From Olsenella profusa (GTDB lineage: Bacteria > Actinomycetota > Coriobacteriia > Coriobacteriales > Atopobiaceae), in NCBI RefSeq assembly GCF_016900315.1, contig NZ_JACSNQ010000014.1:1-53932 (forward strand): a stretch of 53,932 bases of DNA. The letters run 5' to 3'. The notes under the pieces were generated by a model, which saw nothing but the letters and a program-made list of their open reading frames with translations, was not told where the DNA came from and searched no databases. This document shows positions 10,922 to 20,631 of the stretch, in pieces. Numbering within the stretch: position 1 is the first letter of the stretch; each line of letters opens with the position of its first letter. The position numbers were made by a program, and so were the translations under genes.

Positions 10922-11143
10922 GCGCAGATCACTTCCGAGGCCGTGCGCCGCGGCCTCGTCGTCTTTGCCGTGCTCGTCGTGGGCATCTACTTCCTGCTCT
11001 TCGCCACGGTCGCCACGCTTTCGGGACCGCTCGCGGAGGCCGGCCTGCTGCCTGCCGTGAACGCGCTCGTGACCGAGGTCCTCCCGGCGCTTCTCCCGCC
11101 TGCGGGGCTCGTCGCCGAGCTCTCTTCGCGCCGCGCTGCCTGA
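10922..11143 (+). pseudogene. in-frame continuation of the small membrane gene after a TGA codon
   Basis: Reading on from the stop at 10919-10921 gives AQITSEAVRRGL, then a hydrophobic helix VVFAVLVVGIYFLLFATVATL and a second Ala/Leu/Val-rich segment, ending at 11143. A GTG at 10943 could start a separate 66-residue protein, but there is no good ribosome-binding site. The shared frame and similar membrane character favour one ancestral gene interrupted by TGA. Confidence 0.45.
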
Positions 11144-11205
11144 CGGCGGGACCGGCGCACCCGTCGCGCGAGGCGCCGGCGCTGTGGGGTGTGCGTCCGA
11201 CCCGA

Positions 11206-11355
11206 GGGTACGTACACCTGCGTTTAGGTTACGTACACTCCCGCACCCTTGCCGTCCTTCTCGCCAGCTCTTCTACCTGCGAAAACGTCGGACGGCCTGG
11301 CGAGAAGGACGTCGGAGAGCGTACGTACCCTCAGCGTGGGGTGTACGTACCCTAA
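11206..11355. repeat. repeat element, copy B (inverted relative to copy A)
   Basis: TACGTA sites occur at 11209 and 11230 (21 apart) on the left and at 11322 and 11344 on the right, around a 51-base core at 11257-11307 with CTTCTCGCC and GGCGAGAAG ends. It is the reverse complement of copy A at 8593-8784; 11299-11319 equals the complement of 8669-8689 exactly. It lies in the 327-base gap before the dCMP deaminase gene. The rest of that gap (11144-11205 and 11356-11470) shows no gene. Confidence 0.85.
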
Positions 11356-11470
11356 GGAGGCGGGCACGTACCCCGGGCGCGCGCCCCGGCGGCGCCCGCC
11401 CCGCGCCCCTTGCGCGCCCGCCCCGGTTGCGCGATGCTAGCTGCGTGAAAACCGTACGAAGGGGGCAGCC

Positions 11471-11944
11471 ATGCCAGGCAAGCGCACCGACGTCATCAGC
11501 TGGGACGAGTTCTTCATGCGGGCCGCCGTCGCGGCAAGCCTCAGGAGCAAGGACCCTAACACGCAGGTGGGCGCCTGCATCGCAGACACCAACCACCGCA
11601 TCCTCAGCGTGGGCTACAACGGCACCCCGCGTGGCCTGGAGGACGACGAGTTCCCCTGGGGCACCGCCGAGAACCCGCTCTACGACAAGCACAACTACGT
11701 CATCCACGCGGAGGCCAACGCCATCCTCAACTACCGCGGCTCGCTCAAGGACATGGACGGCGCCACGGTCTACGTCACGCTCTTCCCGTGCCACGAGTGC
11801 GCCAAGACCCTCGTGCAGGCCGGCATCGGCGAGGTCGTCTACCTGGACGACAAGTACGACGGCACCGAGGACAACCTCATCTCCAAGAACATCCTGGACC
11901 GCTGCGGGGTGTCGTGGCGCCAGATGAGCCTCGCCGCCGAGTGA
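11471..11944 (+). CDS. dCMP deaminase (ComEB family)
   Basis: A 157-residue zinc deaminase converting dCMP to dUMP for thymidylate synthesis. The zinc ligands and catalytic residue are H79 and E81 in VIHAEAN, with C107 and C110 in PCHEC. The N-terminal region WDEFFMRAA...SKDPNTQVGACI is typical of the family. The ATG has a purine-rich AAGGGGGCA site. Its Bacillus homologue, ComEB, lies between comEA and comEC; here it is about 9 kb from them. A dUTPase gene at 44214 acts in the same pathway. Confidence 0.92.
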   Translation: MPGKRTDVISWDEFFMRAAVAASLRSKDPNTQVGACIADTNHRILSVGYNGTPRGLEDDEFPWGTAENPLYDKHNYVIHAEANAILNYRGSLKDMDGATVYVTLFPCHECAKTLVQAGIGEVVYLDDKYDGTEDNLISKNILDRCGVSWRQMSLAAE

Positions 11945-11951
11945 CGCAAAC

Positions 11952-11979
11952 GACGCGAGGGGGGCCGTCCCTTCGCGTC
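11952..11979. terminator. hairpin after the dCMP deaminase gene
   Basis: Inverted arms GACGCGA (11952-11958) and TCGCGTC (11973-11979) enclose a G/C-rich centre that can extend the stem. There is no T tract, so terminator function is only likely. Confidence 0.45.
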
Positions 11980-12006
11980 ACCTGGTTAGAGCGGGGCGGC
12001 TGTGGA

Positions 12007-12012
12007 TATAAT
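12007..12012 (+). promoter_or_regulatory. consensus TATAAT -10 box before the membrane DnaJ gene
   Basis: A perfect TATAAT lies 45 bases before the ATG at 12058. The position of a -35 box (around 11984, GGTTAG) is poor. I found neither a CIRCE element nor a HAIR-type HspR operator nearby, so heat-shock control by those systems is not supported. Confidence 0.55.
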
Positions 12013-12057
12013 CATGCCATCTGTGCAACGCCGCCGACCGGAAGAGAGATCCGCCAG

Positions 12058-13158
12058 ATGGCATCGATGAACGACAAGGACTACTACGCCATACTCGGCG
12101 TGAGCAAGGACGCCTCCACGGAGGAGATACGCAAGGCGTTCCAGGCAAAGGCGCGCAAGCTCCACCCGGACGTCAACAAGGCCCCGGACGCCGAGGAGAG
12201 GTTCAAGGAGGTCTCCGAGGCCTACGCGGTGCTCTCCGACGAGGACAAGCGCAGGCGCTACGACGCCATGCGCTCCGGCTCGCCCTTCGGCGGCGGGTAC
12301 GGCGCGCCCCCCAACCCGCAGGGCGGCTACGCCGACCCCTTCGGCGGCAGCCCCTTTGGCTGGGGGCCCTTCGGGGCGGGCTTCGGCGGAGCCTCCCGCA
12401 GGCGTTCGCGCGCCTACAACCCGCAGGTCGGCGCCGACGTGGTCTACGAGCTCACCGTCAACGCGGACGCGGCTGCCAAGGGCACGCGACGCGGCGTCAC
12501 CTACCAGCGCTACGCCCCCTGCGACGTCTGCCACGGCTCCGGGTCGGTGGTCTCCGAGCACGCCGAGACCTGCCCGACCTGCGGGGGCCGCGGCCACATC
12601 ACCGTGGACACCGGGATCTTCGGCGTCGTGGCGATGACCTGCCCGGAGTGCGAGGGCACCGGCAAGGTGGTGGCCGACCCGTGCCGTGCCTGCGGGGGCT
12701 CCGGCCGTACCCTCACCGCCAGCGAGGTCGTGGTCGAGGTCCCGGCCGGCAGCCACGACGGCGACGTGGTGCGCGTGGCGGGCATGGGCAACGCCGGCAC
12801 CAACGGGTCCAAGCCCGGTGACTTCGTGTGCCGGGTCTGCGTGCCGGAGGAGCGCCTCACCCGCGGCCAGGTCACGGGCTTCAACTGCATCGGCTTCGCT
12901 GCGCCCTTCCTGGTGCTGGGGCTGATCACGCAGACGCTGGCCTCGCTCGCGCTTCTCGTGGCGGTGCCCGTTGTCGTGGGCGTCTACCTGGTGGCGCGCG
13001 ACGGGCTGCGGCGCAGCGCGCGCTGGTGGCGCAACGCCGGCGTCGCCGCGGCCAACGGCGCCTCCAACGGCCTCATGATCGCCGTGCTCTTCGTGCTGCT
13101 GTTCTCGTGCACCACGGGACTGGGTATGAGAGGCTATATGGGCTACCGCTACTACTAG
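12058..13158 (+). CDS. DnaJ-type cochaperone with C-terminal membrane segments
   Basis: A 366-residue protein. A J domain (residues 5-70, HPD at 36-38) would stimulate DnaK ATPase. A Gly/Phe-rich linker follows, then four CxxCxGxG zinc repeats (about residues 155-216). After a first substrate-binding domain the chain does not continue as normal DnaJ: from about residue 280 it becomes hydrophobic (about 280-315 and 339-358) and ends in MGYRYY. It therefore looks like a membrane-anchored DnaJ lacking the second C-terminal domain and dimerisation helix. The ATG at 12058 is preceded by GAAGAGAG. A terminator separates it from the normal dnaJ downstream. Confidence 0.82.
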   Translation: MASMNDKDYYAILGVSKDASTEEIRKAFQAKARKLHPDVNKAPDAEERFKEVSEAYAVLSDEDKRRRYDAMRSGSPFGGGYGAPPNPQGGYADPFGGSPFGWGPFGAGFGGASRRRSRAYNPQVGADVVYELTVNADAAAKGTRRGVTYQRYAPCDVCHGSGSVVSEHAETCPTCGGRGHITVDTGIFGVVAMTCPECEGTGKVVADPCRACGGSGRTLTASEVVVEVPAGSHDGDVVRVAGMGNAGTNGSKPGDFVCRVCVPEERLTRGQVTGFNCIGFAAPFLVLGLITQTLASLALLVAVPVVVGVYLVARDGLRRSARWWRNAGVAAANGASNGLMIAVLFVLLFSCTTGLGMRGYMGYRYY

Positions 13159-13182
13159 CGCGCCCCGCGGCCGTCGGCACCC

Positions 13183-13210
13183 GCGCGCGGGCTCGTCCCG
13201 CGCGCTTTTT
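13183..13210 (+). terminator. rho-independent terminator
   Basis: Perfect 9-bp arms GCGCGCGGG (13183-13191) and CCCGCGCGC (13197-13205) with a 5-base loop are followed by TTTTT. It ends the transcript of the membrane DnaJ gene. Confidence 0.92.
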
Positions 13211-13266
13211 GCGGGCCGGCCGCGTCAAGGTATCTGAAGTAACGCGTGTCTGGGGAGATTGGGAAC

Positions 13267-14535
13267 GTGGAACCAAAGAGGGACTACTACGAGGTGCTCG
13301 AGGTGCCTCGCGACGCCGATGCCAAGACGATCAAGCGCGCCTTCCTGAAGAAGGCTCGCAAGCTCCACCCGGACGTCTCGGACGACCCGGACGCCGAGGA
13401 GAAGTTCAAGGAGGTCAACGAGGCGTACACGGTCCTCTCCGACGACCAGAAGCGCGCCAACTACGACCGCTACGGCGATCCCAACGGCCCCGCCGGCTTC
13501 GGCTCCGACTACGTCGACGTCTCCGACATCTTCGGGGGCGGCGGCTTCGGCTTCGGCGACATCTTCGACTCCTTCTTCGGGGGCGGCTCCGGCCGCGGCG
13601 CCACGGCCCAGCGCACCCGCGGCCGCGACATGGGCATCCGCCTCACGGTCACGCTCGAGGAGGCCGCGCGCGGCTGCACCAAGACCGTCGCCTACACGCG
13701 CCTCGCCCCCTGCGAGGACTGCGGCGGCACCGGCGCGGCCGAGGGCGGCCACATGCGCACCTGCGAGCGCTGCCACGGCACGGGCCGCGTGGTGGAGGTG
13801 CAGCGCACGATCTTCGGCCAGATGCAGACCCAGACCACCTGCCCGGCCTGCCACGGCCAGGGCCAGGTCATCGACCACCCCTGCGAGACCTGCGAGGGGC
13901 AGGGCCGCACGCCCTCGCGCGAGAAGGTCGAGGTGAAGGTCCCCGCCGGCGTGCGCTCCGGCCAGACGATCACCGTCGAGGGCAAGGGCGAGGCCGGCGT
14001 GCGCGGCGACGCCTGCGGCAGCCTCGTCGTGAGCATCGAGGTGGCCGACAGCGACCGCTTCGAGCGCCAGGGGGACGACCTCTACTGCACCGTCCAGGTG
14101 GACGCCCTGCAGGCCATGGTCGGCACCACGGTGACCATCGACGGCATCATGGAGGGCGAGCGCGTCACGGTGGAGGTGCCCGCCGGCTGCCAGTTCGGCC
14201 AGCAGATCGTCGTCGAGCGCCGCGGTATGCCGCGCATGGGCATGATCGCCCGCGGCAACCTCGTGGCGGTGGTGCAGGTTGAGGTCCCGCGCGACCTCAC
14301 CAAGAAGCAGCTCCTTGACATCGCCGGCATCGTGGCCGAGCGCGCCCTCGACGACGCCGCCGAGGGCGCGGCCGGCGCGGGCGGCCCGGGCGAGAGGGAT
14401 GGCGACGCGGGCGAGAAGATCCACGATGCCGCCCGCGCCGCGGCCGAGCACTTCTCCAAGGAGCACTGGCGCGCCCCGAAGAACCCGTTCAAGGGGGGCA
14501 AGGGCGCGAAGGGCGGCAAGGGCGGCCGCAGGTGA
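13267..14535 (+). CDS. dnaJ: chaperone protein DnaJ
   Basis: A 422-residue class I DnaJ with J domain (HPD at 34-36), G/F-rich linker, four zinc repeats ([32 protein letters not shown]) and both C-terminal domains. It ends in an unusual Ala/Gly-rich then Lys/Gly-rich tail. I start it at the GTG at 13267, because GGGGAG lies 9 bases before it and the J domain follows at once; an upstream GTG at 13246 is possible. No dnaK or grpE is nearby, so this is a second, unlinked dnaJ locus. Its stop overlaps the mtaB GTG as GTGA. Confidence 0.92.
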   Translation: MEPKRDYYEVLEVPRDADAKTIKRAFLKKARKLHPDVSDDPDAEEKFKEVNEAYTVLSDDQKRANYDRYGDPNGPAGFGSDYVDVSDIFGGGGFGFGDIFDSFFGGGSGRGATAQRTRGRDMGIRLTVTLEEAARGCTKTVAYTRLAPCEDCGGTGAAEGGHMRTCERCHGTGRVVEVQRTIFGQMQTQTTCPACHGQGQVIDHPCETCEGQGRTPSREKVEVKVPAGVRSGQTITVEGKGEAGVRGDACGSLVVSIEVADSDRFERQGDDLYCTVQVDALQAMVGTTVTIDGIMEGERVTVEVPAGCQFGQQIVVERRGMPRMGMIARGNLVAVVQVEVPRDLTKKQLLDIAGIVAERALDDAAEGAAGAGGPGERDGDAGEKIHDAARAAAEHFSKEHWRAPKNPFKGGKGAKGGKGGRR

Positions 14536-15839
14536 GCGACGCCCGAGCCCGGGGGGACGTCCCGGCGGGGGCGGCGCGCCCCGGGGTGGCCCTCGTCAAC
14601 CTCGGTTGCCGCGTGAACCGCGCCGAGCTCGACCTCATGGCCTCCGAGCTCGAGCGCGCGGGCGTGCCGATCGTGGGGGAGGACGAGGCGGCCGCCGTGG
14701 TGGTCAACACCTGCGCCGTCACCGGCGAGGCCGAGGCCAAGGCGAGGAAGGCTGTCCGCCGCGCCGCCGCGCGCCCGGGCGCGCCGACGGTCGTGGCCTG
14801 CGGCTGCGTGGCAAACCTCTTTGCCGGCGAGCTCTCCTCCATAGCCCCCAACGTCGTCGTGGAGCGCGACAAGCGGCGCGTGGCCGCGCGGGTGCTCGAG
14901 GCGCTCGGCCTGCCTGAGGGCGGCGTCGACGACGCGGGCGCCCTCGCGCCCACCCCCACGCCCACCGGGCGCACCCGCCCGGGCGTCAAGGTCCAGGACG
15001 GCTGCGACAACCGCTGCACCTACTGCATCATCTGGAAGGCCCGCGGCGCCGGGCGCTCGGAGCCCCCCGAGCACGTGGTCTCCGAGGTGCGCGCCGCGGT
15101 CGCCCGCGGGGCGCGCGAGGTCGTGCTCACCGGCATCAACGTCGGCAGCTATCGCGCGAGCGACGCCTCCGGGCGCACCCTCGCGCTGCCCGGGCTCATC
15201 GAGGTCCTTCTCGCCGAGACGGACGTGGAGCGCCTGAGGGTGGCGTCCATAGAGCCGCCCGACGTCACGCCCGGGCTCTGCCGGGTCATGGCCGCCTCGG
15301 GCGGGCGCGTGGCCCCCTTCCTGCACGTGTGCCTGCAGTCCGGCTGCGACGAGACGCTGCGCCGCATGGCCCGCGTCTACCGCACCGACCTCTTCCGGCG
15401 CGTCGTGGACACGGCCCGCTCGCTGGTGCCGGGGATTGCCCTGGGCACCGACCTCATCGTGGGCTTTCCCGGCGAGACGGACGAGGAGTTCGAGCGCTCG
15501 CTCGCCTTCTGCCGGGAGATGCGCTTTGCCAAGATGCACGTCTTCCGCTACTCGTGCCGTCCCGGCACGCCCGCCGCGACGATGCCCGGCCAGGTTGACC
15601 CGCACGTGATGGCCGAGCGCTCCCGGCGCGCCCGCGAGCTGTCGGCCGAGATGCGGCTCGCCGAGGCACGCGCCCTCGTGGGCACCGAGGACCGCGCGCT
15701 CGTGCAGTACGTGGGGCGCGCCGTCTCGGGCGGCCTCTTCGACGTGGCGGTCGACCCCGCGCTGCCGCTGGACTCCCTCGTCCCGGTGCGCCTCACGGCC
15801 GTCCGCGACGACGCAACGCTCGTGGGGGAGGCCCTCTAG
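14532..15839 (+). CDS. mtaB: tRNA t6A37 methylthiotransferase MtaB
   Basis: A 435-residue radical SAM methylthiotransferase that turns t6A into ms2t6A at position 37 of ANN-decoding tRNAs. The N-terminal cluster cysteines lie in [15 protein letters not shown] and ACGCVAN; the radical SAM cluster lies in [16 protein letters not shown]-type sequence separates it from MiaB and RimO, which are both present elsewhere in this window as distinct genes (37986 and 30112). The dnaJ-mtaB order is widespread in Gram-positive bacteria and the overlap suggests coupling. Confidence 0.9.
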   Translation: MSDARARGDVPAGAARPGVALVNLGCRVNRAELDLMASELERAGVPIVGEDEAAAVVVNTCAVTGEAEAKARKAVRRAAARPGAPTVVACGCVANLFAGELSSIAPNVVVERDKRRVAARVLEALGLPEGGVDDAGALAPTPTPTGRTRPGVKVQDGCDNRCTYCIIWKARGAGRSEPPEHVVSEVRAAVARGAREVVLTGINVGSYRASDASGRTLALPGLIEVLLAETDVERLRVASIEPPDVTPGLCRVMAASGGRVAPFLHVCLQSGCDETLRRMARVYRTDLFRRVVDTARSLVPGIALGTDLIVGFPGETDEEFERSLAFCREMRFAKMHVFRYSCRPGTPAATMPGQVDPHVMAERSRRARELSAEMRLAEARALVGTEDRALVQYVGRAVSGGLFDVAVDPALPLDSLVPVRLTAVRDDATLVGEAL

Positions 15840-15885
15840 GCGGCCCGCCGGGACGCCCCGGCGCCCGCCCGCCCCGCGCATCGGC

Positions 15886-15891
15886 TATCAT
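15886..15891 (+). promoter_or_regulatory. possible -10 box for the phoH operon
   Basis: TATCAT lies about 32 bases before the phoH ATG, in an otherwise very G+C-rich gap. No -35 box is visible. Confidence 0.4.
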
Positions 15892-15922
15892 CGAGGGCAG
15901 AACACGTCGTTTCAGGAGGAGC

Positions 15923-16880
<958 letters not shown>

Positions 16881-16900
<20 letters not shown>

Positions 16901-17429
16901 TCAGCGCGTCACGCCCGCGCCCGCCCACGAGTACGACCTCGTCTGCGAGGAGGGGGTGTCCGCCCCGCTCACCGAGGGGCAGGTCACGGCCTGCTGCGAC
17001 CACGTGCTCGCCGAGGAGGGCGTCACGCGGCCGTGCCTGGTGTCCGTCTCCTTCGTGGGGGAGGGCCGCATCCGCGAGCTCAACGCCGAGTGGCGCGGGG
17101 TCGACCGCGCCACGGACGTGATCTCGCTCGAGTGCGAGCGCCCGGACGACCCGTCCCTCGCCCCCGGCGAGCCCTGCGAGCTCGGGGACGTGGTCCTCGC
17201 GCCGACCTACATCGCCCGCCAGGCGGCCGCCTTCGGGACCACCGAGGCCGACGAGTGCCGGCTGCTGCTCACGCACGGCCTCATGCACCTGCTCGGCTAC
17301 GACCACCTGGACGAGGACGAGGCCGAGGCGATGGAGGTGCGCGAGGAGGAGCTGCTCTCCGGCATGGGCTGCGACGCCCCCATAGACCGCGTCGTCCTCA
17401 CGAGGCACCGGGAGGGGATGGACGAGTGA
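16881..17429 (+). CDS. ybeY: endoribonuclease YbeY
   Basis: A 182-residue zinc-dependent RNase needed for 16S rRNA 3'-end maturation and ribosome quality control. The zinc motif HGLMHLLGYDH (about residues 132-142) matches the family H-G-x-x-H-L-x-G-Y-D-H pattern, and the N-terminal part has the RELNAEWRGVDRATDVIS stretch. It overlaps phoH upstream and dgkA downstream (GTGA), so the three are translated together. Confidence 0.94.
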
Positions 17430-17800
17430 TCCCCGGCTCCAACAGCGACCACCCCAGCTTCCGCAAGAGCTTCCTCTTTGCCATCCAGGGCTTCCGCACC
17501 GCGGTGTCCACGGAGCGCAACATCAAGGTGATGCTTGCCGTGGGCGCCTGTGCGGTGGCTGCGGGCCTCGTCCTCCAGATCGACCTCGTGAGCTGGGCGA
17601 TCATCCTTCTGTGCTGCGGCGTGGTCATAACCGCGGAGCTCCTCAACACCGCGGTGGAGACCGTCGTCGACCTGGTCTCGCCGGAGTTCCACCCGCTCGC
17701 GGGCCGCGCCAAGGACATCGCGGCCGCCGCCGTGTGGGTGCTCTCGCTGCTGGTGGCCGTGGTGGGCGTCCTCGTCTTCGCCAACGCGATTCTCACCTAG
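17426..17800 (+). CDS. dgkA: diacylglycerol/undecaprenol kinase family protein
   Basis: A 124-residue integral membrane kinase with three hydrophobic helices and the family motif AELLNTAVETVVDL. Gram-positive members mainly phosphorylate undecaprenol, recycling the lipid carrier for cell-wall synthesis; this role is inferred from the family. The GTG start overlaps the ybeY stop and has GGGAGGGG ahead of it. The frame is open further upstream only because it runs inside ybeY. Confidence 0.88.
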   Translation: MIPGSNSDHPSFRKSFLFAIQGFRTAVSTERNIKVMLAVGACAVAAGLVLQIDLVSWAIILLCCGVVITAELLNTAVETVVDLVSPEFHPLAGRAKDIAAAAVWVLSLLVAVVGVLVFANAILT

Positions 17801-17852
17801 GGCGGGGCCTTCCCGTCCGCGACGTCGGGGCGTGCGGCCCCGGGAGGTACTC

Positions 17853-18803
17853 ATGAGCGACAAGTACGCAGACAGGCGGCCCGAGCGTGCCGAGAGGGAC
17901 GAGCCCGTCTTCAGGAGCGGCTTCGTGGCCCTGGTGGGCCGCCCCAACGCCGGCAAGTCGACGCTGCTGAACGCCTGCATGGGCGAGAAGGTGGCCATCA
18001 CGAGCCCGGTGGCGCAGACCACGCGCCGCCGCATGCGGGCCGTCATCAACACAGAGCGCTCGCAGCTCGTGATCATCGACACGCCGGGCCTGCACAAGCC
18101 CAAGGACGCCCTCGGCAGCGAGCTCAACCGCGCCGCCCTTGGCGAGCTCGCCGACGCCGACGTGGTGGCCTTCCTCGTGGACGCCACCAAGCCGGTGGGC
18201 CGCGGCGACGAGTGGGTGGCCCGCCACGTGGCGTCCGCCGACGCCGACTACAAGCTGCTCGTCCTCACCAAGGCCGACGTCGCCGGCCCCGAGCAGGTCG
18301 CCGCGCAGCTCGCCGCGGCCCGCGCCCTCTGTCCCTTTGACGACGAGCTCGTGGTCTCGGCCACCGAGGGCTTCAACGTGGACACATTCGTGGGGCTGGT
18401 CTCCGCGCACCTGCCGGAGGGCCCCAAGTGGTTTCCGGACGGCATGGACGTGGACGCCACGCCTGAGGACCTCGTGGCCGAGTTCGTGCGCGAGAAGCTC
18501 TTCCTGCACCTGCGCCAGGAGCTGCCGCACTCGGTGGGCGTGCTCTGCGAGGGCATCGAGGTGGCCGCGGACGGACACGCCTCGATCGAGGCCACGATCC
18601 TCGTGGAGCGCGAGGGCCAGAAGGCCATCGTGCTCGGCCGCGGCGGCCAGATGATCAAGCGCGTGGGCATCGAGGCGCGCCGCGACATCGAGCGGCTGCT
18701 CGACCGCAGGGTCTACCTCGACCTCACCGTACGCGTGGCCCCGCAGTGGTGCCGCGACGAGCGCGAGATCCGCCGCCTCGGCTACGGGGTCGAGGAGGAC
18801 TAG
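17853..18803 (+). CDS. era: GTPase Era
   Basis: A 316-residue GTPase that checks maturation of the 16S rRNA 3' end. It has G1 GRPNAGKS (residues 29-36), G3 DTPGLHKP, G4 TKAD and a C-terminal KH domain with GRGGQMIKRVG. I chose the ATG at 17853, which has GGGAGG eight bases upstream, over an ATG 21 bases earlier. It sits with ybeY and phoH, which act on the same rRNA end. Confidence 0.95.
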   Translation: MSDKYADRRPERAERDEPVFRSGFVALVGRPNAGKSTLLNACMGEKVAITSPVAQTTRRRMRAVINTERSQLVIIDTPGLHKPKDALGSELNRAALGELADADVVAFLVDATKPVGRGDEWVARHVASADADYKLLVLTKADVAGPEQVAAQLAAARALCPFDDELVVSATEGFNVDTFVGLVSAHLPEGPKWFPDGMDVDATPEDLVAEFVREKLFLHLRQELPHSVGVLCEGIEVAADGHASIEATILVEREGQKAIVLGRGGQMIKRVGIEARRDIERLLDRRVYLDLTVRVAPQWCRDEREIRRLGYGVEED

Positions 18804-18805
18804 GC

Positions 18806-19555
18806 GTGGCGGGGAGGCGCACCTTCCGCACCCGCGCCGTCGTGCTCGACCGCACCAAGCTTGGCGAGACGGACCTCATCCTGACGCTGCTCGCCGCCGA
18901 CGGTCGCGAGCTGCGTGCCGTGGCCAAGGGCGCGCGCAGGCCGGGCGGCCGGCTCGCGGCGCGCGTCGAGCTCTTCTGCGAGACCGACTTCCTCCTGGCG
19001 GCGGGCCGCTCCCTCGACGTGGTGAGCGAGGCCGCGCTCGTGGAGCCGCACGTGGGGCTGCGCGGGGACTACGAGCGCGTGGCAGCCGCGAGCGCCGTGG
19101 CCGAGGTGGCACGCCTCACCTGCTACGAGGACGCCCCGGACGGATTTCTCTACCCGATCTGCTCCCGCGCGCTCACGGCCTGCGAGCAGGCGGCGGACCG
19201 CGCGCACCTCGACCTCGTGGCCGCGGCCTACGCCTGGAAGGCGCTCGCGCACGGCGGGTGGCGGCCCGAGCTCTCCTGCTGCTGCGCGTGCGGGGACGCG
19301 GACGTGACGTACTTCTCGGCGTCCGCGGGCGGCACGCTCTGCGCGAGCTGCGCCCGCGAGGTGGCGGGCGCCCAGGAGCTCTCCGCCACCGAGGTGTCCT
19401 GGCTGCGCGCGATGCTCACCTGCACCTTCGACGACCTGCTCGCCGCCGAGGTGCCGGGCGGGACGGCCGCGCTGCTGCTCGCGCTCGCGCACTCCTGGGC
19501 GGCCACCCACCTCGACTGCCGCCTGCGCGCGATGGAGTTTCTCGCCGGCGCGTGA
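18806..19555 (+). CDS. recO: DNA repair protein RecO
   Basis: A 249-residue recombination mediator that helps load RecA on SSB-coated DNA (RecFOR pathway). The N-terminal OB fold begins RTRAVVLDRTKLGETDLILTL; the C-terminal half has a zinc ribbon with CCCACG and CASC pairs. The GTG start lies 2 bases after the era stop with GAGGAGG inside the end of era. Length is normal. recA and recX are elsewhere in this window. Confidence 0.92.
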   Translation: MAGRRTFRTRAVVLDRTKLGETDLILTLLAADGRELRAVAKGARRPGGRLAARVELFCETDFLLAAGRSLDVVSEAALVEPHVGLRGDYERVAAASAVAEVARLTCYEDAPDGFLYPICSRALTACEQAADRAHLDLVAAAYAWKALAHGGWRPELSCCCACGDADVTYFSASAGGTLCASCAREVAGAQELSATEVSWLRAMLTCTFDDLLAAEVPGGTAALLLALAHSWAATHLDCRLRAMEFLAGA

Positions 19556-19665
19556 GCGCCGAGGGCACCGCCGGGCCCGTCGAGGGGGGCGTCCCGGGCG
19601 TCCGCGGGCGGCCCCGCAGAGCGCGCTTTTTTCGGGCTGTGGGCCCGTCCGCGCGCCGCATGCTG

Positions 19666-19671
19666 CATAAT
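19666..19671 (+). promoter_or_regulatory. possible -10 box (CATAAT)
   Basis: CATAAT lies 45 bases before the ATG at 19716 in the 160-base gap after recO. No clear -35 box is visible. A short T run at 19628-19633 precedes it but has no convincing stem. Confidence 0.35.
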
Positions 19672-19715
19672 GGGCGCCCGACCGCGCCCGCACCGATCCC
19701 TGGGAGGGAACCCCC

Positions 19716-20435
19716 ATGTCAGATCTGCCCGTCATCGGCGTCACGCCGCTCGTCGACCACGAGCGCAGGAGCCTGTGGATGCTGCCCGGCTACTTCGACG
19801 CCGTGGCCGAGGCGGGCGGCGTCCCCGTCATGCTGCCGCTGACCGCCGACCCCGCCCTGCTCGCCCGCGCGCTCGACGCGGTCGACGGCGTCGTGCTGAC
19901 CGGCGGCCAGGACGTCGACCCGGCCCGCTACGGCGAGAGGGACCCCGCGGCCGCCGCTCTCTGCGGGGAGCTCTGCCTCGCGCGCGACGCGATGGAGTCC
20001 GTGCTCGTGCCCGCCCTCGTGACGCGCGACGTGCCCACGCTCGGCATCTGCCGCGGCATCCAGTCGCTGAACGTCGCGCTTGGCGGGACGCTCTGGCAGG
20101 ACCTGCCCCGGCAGCGGCCGTCTGCGGTGGAACACCACGGCAAGCCGCCCTACGAGGAGCCCGTCCACACGGTGGAGGTCCTCCCGGCCACCCCGCTCGC
20201 CGCGTGCGTGGGCGCCGGCGAGCTCGCCGTCAACAGCTACCACCACCAGGCCCTCCGTGAGGTGGCGCCCGACCTCAGGGTCATGGCCGAGGCGCCCGAC
20301 GGCGTGGTCGAGGCCGTGTGGCGGCCGGCGTCGCGCTTCCTCTGGGCGGTGCAGTGGCACCCCGAGTTCGCCCACAGGGTCGACGAGCCGAGCCGCAAGA
20401 TCTTCTCGGCCCTCGTGGCGGCGGCCCGCGGGTAG
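19716..20435 (+). CDS. gamma-glutamyl-gamma-aminobutyrate hydrolase family protein (class I glutamine amidotransferase-like)
   Basis: A 239-residue peptidase C26 family protein. The nucleophile is C112 in GICRGIQ, and the catalytic His-Glu pair is H215/E217 in QWHPE. The TGGQDVDP stretch forms the oxyanion-side loop. Family members cleave gamma-glutamyl amides such as gamma-glutamyl-GABA (PuuD) or act on other gamma-glutamyl compounds. No putrescine pathway genes are adjacent, so the substrate is unknown. The ATG follows GGGAGGGAAC. It is a single-gene unit. Confidence 0.87.
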   Translation: MSDLPVIGVTPLVDHERRSLWMLPGYFDAVAEAGGVPVMLPLTADPALLARALDAVDGVVLTGGQDVDPARYGERDPAAAALCGELCLARDAMESVLVPALVTRDVPTLGICRGIQSLNVALGGTLWQDLPRQRPSAVEHHGKPPYEEPVHTVEVLPATPLAACVGAGELAVNSYHHQALREVAPDLRVMAEAPDGVVEAVWRPASRFLWAVQWHPEFAHRVDEPSRKIFSALVAAARG

Positions 20436-20469
20436 GCGCGGGCCCGAGGGGGTCGCGCGCCCCCGTCGT

Positions 20470-20494
20470 GCTTCTCGCCCGCTCGTGGAGAAGC
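20470..20494. terminator. hairpin built on a CTTCTCGCC motif
   Basis: Perfect 7-bp arms GCTTCTC (20470-20476) and GAGAAGC (20488-20494) follow the hydrolase gene by 34 bases. There is no T tract. It contains one copy of the over-represented TTCTCGCC octamer. Confidence 0.45.
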
Positions 20495-20536
20495 CGCGCA
20501 GGACGCGCGCCCGCCCGCCCCGGCGCCACCTTGTGC

Positions 20537-20542
20537 TACACT
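20537..20542 (+). promoter_or_regulatory. extended -10 promoter of rpsO
   Basis: GTGCTACACTG carries a TACACT box with an upstream TG, the same string as the holA promoter. It lies about 95 bases before the rpsO ATG, leaving a leader in which S15-type autoregulation could act. Confidence 0.5.
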
Positions 20543-20631
20543 GCGCTAGGTCAGTACCCCGTACCTGGAGGCCCGCCGCTGCCAGACGGCCATCCCAGTT
20601 CGGGGCGAATCTATGTGAAGGGAGCTTTACC

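Noticed and set aside
11945..12057. CIRCE or HAIR heat-shock operator before the DnaJ genes
   Set aside because: No TTAGCACTC or CTTGAGT-type inverted repeat was found.
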